From assembly GCA_011959805.1 (NCBI GenBank), contig BLMC01000018.1, positions 1 through 45,974 of the forward strand: DNA of 45,974 nt. The letters are read 5' to 3'. This document shows positions 11,501 through 18,400 of the stretch, in pieces. Origin of the DNA: Lachnospiraceae bacterium (lineage in GTDB: Bacteria; Bacillota; Clostridia; Lachnospirales; Lachnospiraceae). The position numbers and the translations under genes are program-made. The notes beneath the pieces are model-generated. The model saw only the letters and a program-made list of their open reading frames with translations. It was not told where the DNA came from and made no database searches. How positions within the stretch are numbered: the stretch's first letter is position 1; each line of letters begins with the position of its first letter.

Positions 11501-12056
11501 TAAGGACATTCCTTTTGAAATCACACAGCAGAATCTGAGTCAATTGCAGATTACAACAGCAGACTTAATAGACACAAAAGCAAAGAACTATAATAAAGTC
11601 ATTCCTGTAATTACGGATTTGAATGGTAAAAAACTTAAAAATAAGACAGATTTTGCAGTGGTTAATTATGCTTACGGAGACAATCAGACTTCTGGAAATC
11701 CAGTTGCAGGAACAACAGTTACCATCACAGTAGAGGGAACAGGTGTTAATTATACGACCGAAAAGATTACAACAGAGTTTAGAGTGATTGCTAAGGATAA
11801 AGATATTGCAAAGGCAACGATAAAGATAAATAATGGTAATCCATATATTTATACTGGAAATGCAATCGAACCCAATAAAAATGATATTGACATTTGTTTT
11901 AATGGAGGATCCCCTCTAAAGGAAAATGATTATGAAATCATTAGTTACACCAACAATATAAAAAAAGGTACTGCAAAACTGACTATACATGGTCTTGGTG
12001 AGTACGGTGGAACAAAAACAGTAACTTATAAAATAATAGCACAACCAATGAGCTGA
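2541..12056 (+). CDS. Giant secreted bifunctional alpha-amylase/pullulanase (amylopullulanase)
   Basis: This 3171-residue extracellular enzyme should cut alpha-1,4 and alpha-1,6 bonds in starch, pullulan or glycogen. Order seen: signal peptide (1 to about 45, ending VWAAE); acidic Ser/Thr/Glu linker (46-185); CBM26-like module (about 187-295, WPG..., FNNN); two CBM48-like folds (about 310-500); two CBM41-like modules (about 510-740); Ig-like domain; GH13 alpha-amylase (841-1324). The amylase has DVVVNH at 974-979, nucleophile D1046 (FRVDT), acid/base E1075 and D1142 (SSHDE). After a linker come a second CBM41 (about 1415-1515) and CBM48 (about 1636), then type I pullulanase (about 1757-2274). 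That domain has YNWGYDP at 1836-1842, D1954 (GFRFDL), E1983 (YGEGW) and D2069 (CHDN). Four FIVAR modules (2287-2567) and seven Ig-like repeats end the protein. There is no LPxTG or SLH motif. AAGGAAGG precedes the ATG. Confidence 0.93.
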   Translation: MEKTNKFCRKKRNVAKSILSLILVFAMVISNVQIAPEAFSTVWAAENETTETSEVSESSTQIAETDTEQDEAGQTSESSGDDKNTGTDETQKSTQESEVESSSQDESATSEETVETQTVETEIETQTEQESKTEETSTTEISTESTETLESSESVETEQTTEETEQTTEETGIEKNEGESDPIEEQVEVILHFRNSLGWDEVAAFFGKHNGTDWDGDALSGSWPGKGDLVEDENGYYTISQKISKTSGFVIIFNNNNNKKQTTDIIISSEDFQSDTYERWIWLVNGVSKWEGDTEKYFAQAATSKDIEVVSPEIDADKKVSFRYLNDFAKSVKVAMGTKGLESTPDDWKQYEMSKDANGVFTYTTDITLTAGEYPYKFIVDGNWIRDPNNESFTDDNDKNSVFTIEGEDPNKIVSPEVNGNKVTFRYKNSEANNVYVRGLLISDWAITEDYKMQKDEETGVHTLEVELPHGKHEYKFFYKDADGKDCWVPDPNGVQVGGSDSNSYVFVTGSKEYEYTIHYYNPEADIPTTAEGPDLHIWGKCSEDLVGDYKFTEITKDPKAEGKTWLTMKVTLPYPHLNVIARPNGDWEEQDNEYTYEVQSGDKVELWYVYKKGIYDKNPFLASYEYTIHYFNPDVPDQSSNQSDLYIWEPGTSNPGGVFPFDGGLTYDNDNDITWLTAKVGVPYTNIGIIGKPYAGEENWEDKDNDRTYQLRGEAKEAELWYIHGVGVYDKKPNLNLESIEVFLQLDSMNYTQNNVLTIIANGVENSDVLIKSAYVDASELGISDKLVISPELLAVSLSVRDTIEAGTYELPVIVTDIRGNQLEATTTVTIIDKAENQNDFDWDEAVIYFMVTDRFFDGNEGNNTANGTDGNYNTYGKDNQGLYHGGDFAGVTEKLDYLKELGVNTIWITPIVENVKGVTVGGEGKDKVPYYAGYHGYWASDFTKLNPALGTEKEFETLINTAHKKGMKIMVDVVVNHAGYGMEGTDKFAGMLRDSKDVVESDHELGGYQAGLPDFLTEIPEVRNQIIKWQVDWAKKGVDYFRVDTVQHVDSTTWMAFKNALTEANPNFKMIGEYFGAGYNTANGGRLGSGQMDSLLDFNFNEWATDFVKGDISSVETNLKNRNEALNNTYLTGQFLSSHDENGFKQELINKGWSADAAAAASYVAATLQITAKGQPVIYYGEEIGLSGNNDYPYQTNRYDFNWNELEKQKSQESSIYNHYKKMLKIRDDYSEVFAKGDRQVVTQSNANGYDIVSRSYEDTTLYVGMNIKSEAQTLKFSVDKGVTGYKDLYSDKVYPVAADNTIEITIPAAASGGTVVLVADSYKVGLLDPEMTIARGRESALPLQLAKLSEEGVKTFVDVTYSMTSVEGVTLDDKNKTIKVAETFTGKTIELTATAGSDTITFLIKVVEDKNEITLRLHYNRPDQNYAGWNVWAWGHQKDAEVVQFTSDDEAGGKVAEIKLVEGRKISTMNYIIRKSIDGNDWAEKDPGMDCYIDLSDVLSGTVDYYAQSGQFPGTRVLGDDVLTGAKIRSATYDSTRNIVKVVTGVPIIGSLDGIFVLKTKPENKEEEEIIIPITEVKLVNAEKNIYELSLEVDLSSADAMQKKYVLAYDGYDYEVTVSNDYSSDEFESRYTYTGNDLGATWTSSKTTFKVWAPTAAKVQVNLYESGTEKTEDLIKTLDMTKGEQGVWFVSEEGDLNGTYYTYSVTVNGITTEACDPYAKTTGVNGNRAMVINMNATNPAGWAGDRGPNAGMSYTDSIIYELHVRDFSIDESSGISEKNKGKFLGLTETGTKNKNGQTTGLDYLTDLGVTHIHLLPSYDYATVDETKLDTPQYNWGYDPKNYNVPEGSYSTDPYNGAVRVKEMKQMVKTLHDNNINVIMDVVYNHVYDADKFSFNQIVPKYFSRTTENGGYSNGSGCGNDTASERAMVRKYIVDSVNYWADEYHIDGFRFDLVGLLDTETINEVVNTVHEKHPDVVFYGEGWTMNTEVSKDNITMATQTNSAKTPKFAYFSDTIRNLLKGDTFSETSVGFISGATGKEDDLAKCFTATPDWCKSPTQTINYASCHDNYSLMDKLYVSRNDASREDLVRMNNLAAVIYMTAEGIPLIHAGEELLREKIDENGKRVENSYNASDLVNSIKWSNLDQEEYRNVRDYYKGLIAFRKNHAALRLTSARDVSANVKYKKISDQVVLFTINGKDRVQGEVSDGIVLIFNASTSEKEINLYNNSGITKGDWNVCIDDKKAGIETLYTIKDGKVTVAPISAMVLVKGEGTDNDSIYGDNEQQKIDHLRGELQDLIAAYEQLQKADYTNESWAVFTGALEAARKATADQAATLSTLGKAKESLITAYNALKVPEGKVDKEKLRVLIAVCQAVVNQDYTVETWTAFEIALEAAKKALEAQDVKQEDVNKVYNKLESAYNGLTKQKPDLTELKNLIAEYEKLEKGSYTDESWATFTEALKTAKAIIIKPDAGQSEVDSAVENLGTAYKELKVIEGAVDTEKLRALVSRCKEIRAKGQGNYTDESWAMFTSLLKGAEAVLWKQNVKQNEIDEAYKKLNDARNNLSEIHKGLWIKWDKKSGLKLGQDGEYHITYTGKALKPAILVFDRETQLKEKTDYTVSYRNNTNASNQAQVIIKGKGNYSLSRTINFTIDKVDIKDLDIADLYTPITATNSKQIVPKPVVKYNGKTLKLNKDYTASYENAGDGINIGAYTVNLVADQNSINFEGKTTIKMILVDKASVTLMSKATIKKIPAQNYKNGEVIKPDIIVTYKGQTLKEGTHYNVEYDKAHTQAGETATITIKGILGTDFKSGFAGEKTVSFKINGTPLKANMVSFQDESVAKVGLVYTGMPQQPAIKVNTPDAGKYKIEYQNNINAGKATVIVTGRNGYSGTVKKTFKITPFDIATNFENNFTYASEISIPYAKGGAKLSDNDIMACFNVKKGNGSSVRVDQLAQGKDFTLTYKKNTTAKSPDAKFSIKGKGNFKGTIKDIPFEITQQNLSQLQITTADLIDTKAKNYNKVIPVITDLNGKKLKNKTDFAVVNYAYGDNQTSGNPVAGTTVTITVEGTGVNYTTEKITTEFRVIAKDKDIAKATIKINNGNPYIYTGNAIEPNKNDIDICFNGGSPLKENDYEIISYTNNIKKGTAKLTIHGLGEYGGTKTVTYKIIAQPMS

Positions 12057-12060
12057 CAAC

Positions 12061-12147
12061 CGAGTAGGGAAGATTTTCCCTACTTGCGCGCCGGGCATCC
12101 GTCAGCTTCTGCTGGCAAATTTCACTTAGACACCCGTGTGCATAATA
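12061..12147 (-). repeat. Terminator-abutting hairpin element, long form, copy A
   Basis: Read on the minus strand this begins TTATGCACACGG and ends with a stem-loop. AGTAGGGAA (12063-12071) pairs perfectly with TTCCCTACT (12076-12084), and GTCAGC (12101-12106) pairs with GCTGGC (12111-12116). It aligns end to end with 32190-32277 and, less well, with 20056-20139. It lies between the pullulanase stop codon and its terminator. Confidence 0.65.
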
Positions 12148-12183
12148 AGCCCCATACCAGATTTCTTTCCGGTATGGGGTTTA
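12148..12183 (+). terminator. Intrinsic terminator after the first pullulanase gene
   Basis: GCCCCATACC pairs with GGTATGGGGT around a 12-base loop and is followed by TT and preceded by AA. The T-tract is short, but the stem is strong. It separates the two giant genes, so each is probably transcribed on its own. Confidence 0.7.
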
Positions 12184-12407
12184 CTACAAAATGTTTCCAC
12201 TTGTGTAGCTACATTGTAATACAGGTTTATGTGCAATTTATTGTACTGTGAATAAATTGGTTAGTAGAAAATGGCTGCATTCGCGGACTTAAAAATGCAA
12301 TAACACGATTTTGGCAAATGAAAAAGTCGGTTGTAAAGTAATTTAACTGTATAAGTAGAAAATTTTTTCTGCTAAGTGTATTTTGGCGAAAAAGAAAGGA
12401 GAACAAT

Positions 12408-15400
12408 ATGGAACAGCGAAGAAACAGAAAGCGTAAAATAGGAAACCGTTTGTTTAGCCTAATGCTGGCACTTGCCTTGGCTATGTCCAACATACAAATT
12501 ACGTCAGGTATAAATTCGACTGTATGGGCGGCAGAAAATTCTGTGACTGAAACAGCAGAACAAAGAAAGGACAAGTCTACAGACACCTTTGATGAGCCTG
12601 AGACATCTGAAAGGGAACCAAGTAAAATTGCGCAGAGCAGTGAAATAGATTCTAATAACGAATCAGAAGAAACAGAAGATACGGCTTCTGAAACAAGTGA
12701 GCACAAAGAAACAGAAAGTTCCGAGACAAAAGAGAACAACACACAAGGAACAATAGAAACAGATGAAGACGAACAGACAGAGAAAACTACAGAATCTAAC
12801 AGTAGCGAGGAGATAGAAGAAGACAGTCAAATAGAGGAAACAACAGAGACTCTTGAAGCAAACACAACAGAAGAGGAAGAGACTACAGAGGAAGTAGACA
12901 GCAAACTACTAAATGAAGACGACGAGAGCAATTCAGAAGATAGTAATGTCAGTGAACAGGTAACGATAATAGTTCACTTTAAGAAACCGGATAGTTGGTC
13001 ACAAGTAGCAGCATTTTATGGAAATAAGGATGATAACCCAGATTGGGAATTGCTTTGTGAGAATAAAAATTGGCCTGGAGATGAGATTACAAAAGATAAT
13101 GACGGGTATTATACATTAGAAGTAAAAAAGAATGCAGGTAAAGATTTTGCACTTGTTTTGAATAATAATGATACAGAAAATGAATTAAAAACAACAGATA
13201 TTATAGTTGATACATCCTATTTTAAAGGATTTGATACATATGACTTCTGGGTATGGATGGACAATAATAATACGATAACTTATAAAAGTCCAGAAGTTAT
13301 AGGTAATACAGTAACTTTTCGCTATAAAAATGAGAATGCAAGTGATGTTCATGTATTAGGTTTGGAGGGTGACTGGGCTGCTTCTGACACTAATTTAATG
13401 CAAAAGAATGAAGAAACAGGTATCCATACACTTACGATTGATTTACCACAAAACATACATGAATATAGATTTAAGTGGGGAGACAATAATTGGGATGGAG
13501 ATTCCGGGAATCCATTTCCGCGTTCGGGAGATAATAATGTTTTTTATGTGCCAGGTGCAAATAATTACAAATATACAATCCACTATTATAATCCAAAAGA
13601 AGAATCTGGAAAAACTCCTGACTTACATCTATGGGATAAAAGTATAGAGAAAGCATATATATATCCAGCAGCAAATAAGGACCGTACTTTTGATAGTTCT
13701 AAGACAGATGCGGAGGGCAGAAAATGGTATACAACTACATTTTCAGTTCCTTATCAACATCTTGGATTTATGGGTAGAGTGAACACAGGTTCATATACAG
13801 ACGGACAAGATGATGAAGATAGAGAATACACAATTGAAAATGGTAATGAAGTAGAACTTTGGTATGTTCATGGAGATGGCATCTACGAGGAAAATCCCTA
13901 TGCAGTTCCTGAAGGTTTAAATCCACCCAAACTTACCGTTGTAAAAGGCACAACTGCAACGTTACCATCAAAACTGACAAAAGGCTCAGAGGATGGGACA
14001 ACCACAGATGTAGATGTTACCTACACAATGGCAGAAGTTGCTGGAGTAACCTTAGATGATACCAAAAAACAAATTACAGTCACAAAGAATTTTACTGGAA
14101 CATCTGTTGAACTGACAGCGACAGAAACAAATGGAACTGCAACAGTAACTTTTGAAATCAAGGTCGTTGAAGACAAAAACCAAATCACAATAAAACTGCA
14201 CTATTCCAGACCAAATGGAGATTATGAGAACTGGAATGTTTGGGCATGGTCCGAAGGAGCAGAAGGGCAGGATGGCGCACGATACGATTTTAAAGAAGTA
14301 AACGGTGAAAAGGTAGCTACAATTACTTTAGATGGTCGCAAGAATAGCAAACTTGGTTATATTGTCCGCAAAAGTGAAGATGAGAATGACTGGGTAGAAA
14401 AAGATCCAAATAAAGAGTTAGATCGTTTTATCGATTTGTCAGAAATCTTGTCAGGTACAGTTGATTGTTATATAGAATCAGGCAAAGATGCCGTTCGCGA
14501 AGAATTGGCGGAGGATATTTTAAAGGGCATTAAAATCTGTTCTATAGAACTTGACAAGGAAAATAATCGTATTAAAGTTGTTACCGGAAATCCGATTGAC
14601 GGAGCTGATTTACAAAAGGCATTTGCGATAAAGCTTGCAGATGGCACTGAAGTTGCCATCAACAAAGTAACAGCAGAATCAAACCAAAATGAATATACAC
14701 TTGAACCAACAGAAAATTTAGCAGCAATTGACATGCTATTAACCAACAAGTTCTATACAATTTCCTTTGATGGATATGATTATAAATTACCAGTTGGAGA
14801 AGCGCGTATCTTATATTCTTCCAAAGAATTTGAAGATGCATTTACCTATACAGGAAATGACCTTGGCGCAACATGGACAAAGGAAAAGACCACATTTAAG
14901 GTATGGGCGCCTACTGCAAACAAAGTGGAAGTAAAATTATATACTGACGGAGAAGTCGACAAAGGATCTTTAAAACAGACAATTCCTATGACAAAAGGTG
15001 ATAAAGGAGTCTGGTTAGCAGAACAGACAGGCGACTTAAATGGTACTTACTATACTTACGCAGTAACAATTGATGGAGAAACAACAGAAGCTTGTGACCC
15101 GTATGCCAGAACCACCGGCGTAAATGGAAACCGCGCAATGGTACTAGATTTGGATGCAACTGATCCTGAAGGCTGGGCAGAGGATGTTGGTCCTAATCAG
15201 GGAATGGATTATACGGATTCAGTTATTTATGAATTGCATGTAAGAGATTTTTCTATCGATGCATCTTCTGGTATTTCTGACAAAAATAAAGGAAAATTCT
15301 TAGGATTGACAGAAAAAGGCACAACGAATGCAACTGGACAGACAACGGGATTGGACTATCTAAAAGATTTAGGCGTGACACATATCCATCTGCTGCCTTC

Positions 15401-18400
15401 CTATGATTATGCGACAGTTGATGAGACAAAGTTGGATACACCACAGTATAATTGGGGATATGACCCTAAAAATTACAATGTGCCCGAAGGTTCCTATTCG
15501 ACAGACCCTTATCGTGGCGATGTGCGTGTAAAAGAAATGAAACAGATGGTAAAGGTATTACATGATAACAATATTAATGTGATTATGGACGTTGTATATA
15601 ACCATGTATACGATGCAGATAAATTCTGTTTTAACCAGATTGTGCCACAGTATTTTTCAAGAACAAAAAAAGATGGAAGTTATTCTAACGGTTCTGGATG
15701 TGGTAACGATACAGCTTCCGAACGCGCAATGGTAAAGAAATATATTGTGGATTCTGTAAATTATTGGGCGGACGAGTATCATATAGACGGATTCCGATTT
15801 GATTTGGTAGGTCTTCTCGATACAGAAACGATTAACGAAGTGGTAGAGACTGTTCATAAAAAGCACCCCAATGCAGTATTTTATGGGGAAGGCTGGGATA
15901 TGAGCACAGAGATGAGTAAAGATGGATATACGATGGCAACACAGGGAAATGCATCTAAAACACCACAGTTTGCTTATTTTAGTGACACCATTCGCGATTT
16001 GTTAAAAGGAGGCAATAATGAAACAGACTTAGGTTTTGTCTCTGGTCTGACAGGACAGGAAGAACCTATGGCAAACTGCTTCCGCGCGCTTGCATGGTGG
16101 AGTTCTAATCCTACCCAAATTGTGAACTATGCTTCTTGCCATGATAATTATACATTAAAAGATAAATTAGATGCGACGGCAGGTAAAACAAATTCACAGG
16201 CAGATGTTATTAAGATGAATAACCTTGCGGCAGCAATTTATCTGACAGCGGAAGGAATTCCCTTAATTCATGCTGGCGAGGAAATTTTAAGGGAGAAAAA
16301 AGATCAAGATGGAAAGATTGATCATAACAGCTACAAGTCATCTGATGCAATCAATAGTATTAAGTGGGCAAATCTCAACAAAGAAGAATATCGACAGACA
16401 AGAGATTACTATAAGGGATTGATTGCATTTAGAAAAAATCATGCCGCACTCCGCTTGACAACGGCGGAAGCTGTAGCAGAAAATGTTCAATATCATTGGA
16501 TTACAAATGAAGTGATTATGTTTGTAATCAATGGAAAAGAATCGGTTGCCGGAGAGATTTCAGATGGAATTGTTATTATCTTTAATGCAACAAATTCTAA
16601 GAAATCTGTTGACTTGTTCTTAAAAGATAAAAACGGAAATAATGTTTATGGCATTGCACAAGGGACATGGAATGTCTGCGTAAACGACGAAAAAGCGGGT
16701 ACAGAAATATTAGATACGATAACGGATGGCAAAGTCGAAGTTGCGCCGATATCAGCGATGATATTGGTTAAAGGAGAAGTGGAAGATATCCTGATTCAGA
16801 GACAGAAACTACAAAGCTTGATTGAAAACTGCCAGATAATATTAAATCAGGGACAGGGTACTTACACAGACGAAAGATGGAAAGCATTTACAGATGCATT
16901 AAAGGATGCAAAAGCAGTTTTAAACAATACAGAGGCATCTTTGACAGATATTAACAATGCATATGACAAATTAGAAAAAGCGCAGAAAGGACTTGAAGAA
17001 TCAGGCAGTATACCTGTTGACAAGCAGAAACTACAACTTTTAATTAAAGATTGCCAGGCAGTGCTAAGTCAGGGACAAAATAATTACACAGATGAGAGCT
17101 GGCAAGCCTTTCAGACAATATTAGAATTAGCGAATGCTGTTCTAAATAAAACAGATGCAACACAGGATGAAGTGAACATAGCAATTGCCGATTTGCAAAA
17201 GGCTTTGGATGGTTTAACAGTCCCAGAAGGTGTTGTTGACACTGGAAAATTAAAAGCCTTGATTGACACCTGCAAAACAATATTTGCACAAGGGCAGGCA
17301 AATTACACAGATGAGAGCTGGCAAGCCTTTACAGATGCATTGAACGAAGCACAAGCAGTTCTTGAAAATGCAAATGCAACACAGACAGAGATTGACAATG
17401 TACGCAAAAAATTGGAGACAGCACGCGATACACTCACCAACAAAAAGCCTAATACAGAAGCGTTAGAAGCACTGATATTAGAGTGTGACAAGGTGGAGAA
17501 AGGGAATTACACCGATGAAAGTTGGAAAGTATTTGCGGATGCATTCAATGCTGCAAAAGCAGTGGCAGAAAATCCAGATGCGACACAGGAAGAAATTGAT
17601 AATGCAGAGCAGAAGTTAAGAACGGCTTACGATGGTCTAAAAGTTCCAGAAGGAATGATTGATAAAGGAAAGTTGAAGGCACTTGTTGACACTTGCAAAG
17701 AACTACTAAATAAGGGGCAGGGTAGCTTTACAGAGGAAAGCTGGAAAGTGTTCACTGTTGCGTTAGAAGAAGCAGAAGCAGTTTTGGCAGACCAAAATGC
17801 AACCCAGATAATGGTTGATGATGCAAGAAACAAACTAGAATCTGCACAGGACAATCTTACCAGTGTAGCATTAGAAGTAGAAGCTTTAAAATCACTGATA
17901 AAAGAGTACGAAAAACTGACAGAAGAAACCTATACAAAAGAAAGCTGGAACGTATTTGCCGATGCGTTAGATGTAGCAAAAGCAATAACAAGCAAACCAG
18001 ATGTAACGCTGGATGAGGTAAGGAAAGCGACAGATGATCTTCGCAAAGCTTTCAAGGGATTGACGAAAGTAAAAGAAGGACTTTGGAGCATATGGGCAGC
18101 AGATACAGGTTTAACACTGGATGAACAAGGAAACTATCATATTCCGTACACTGGGAAGGCAATAAAACCTGCAATATTGGTTTACGATGGAAATACCTTG
18201 CTGCGAGAAAAGACAGACTACACGATAACTTACCAGAATAATACAAACGCAGGACCAGCGTCAGTTCTCATTAAGGGAAAAGGAAATTATTCCAAGGAGC
18301 ACAGAAAGAACTTTATTATTGATGCAATTGATTTCGATTCACTGGATATTGCTGATTTGTATGCGGCTGTCGCTTCTAATAATGTAAAGCAGATCGCGCC

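Noticed and set aside
2541-12056. Assembly artefact or frameshifted fusion producing a 3171-residue protein
   Set aside because: All modules are in one frame with no stops, catalytic residues are intact in both GH13 domains, and the neighbouring paralogue has the same architecture.
12227-12742. Minus-strand frame of 171 codons over the start of the second pullulanase gene
   Set aside because: It is antisense to the acidic Ser/Thr/Glu linker, which produces a long Ser/Leu/Val-rich open frame by composition alone.
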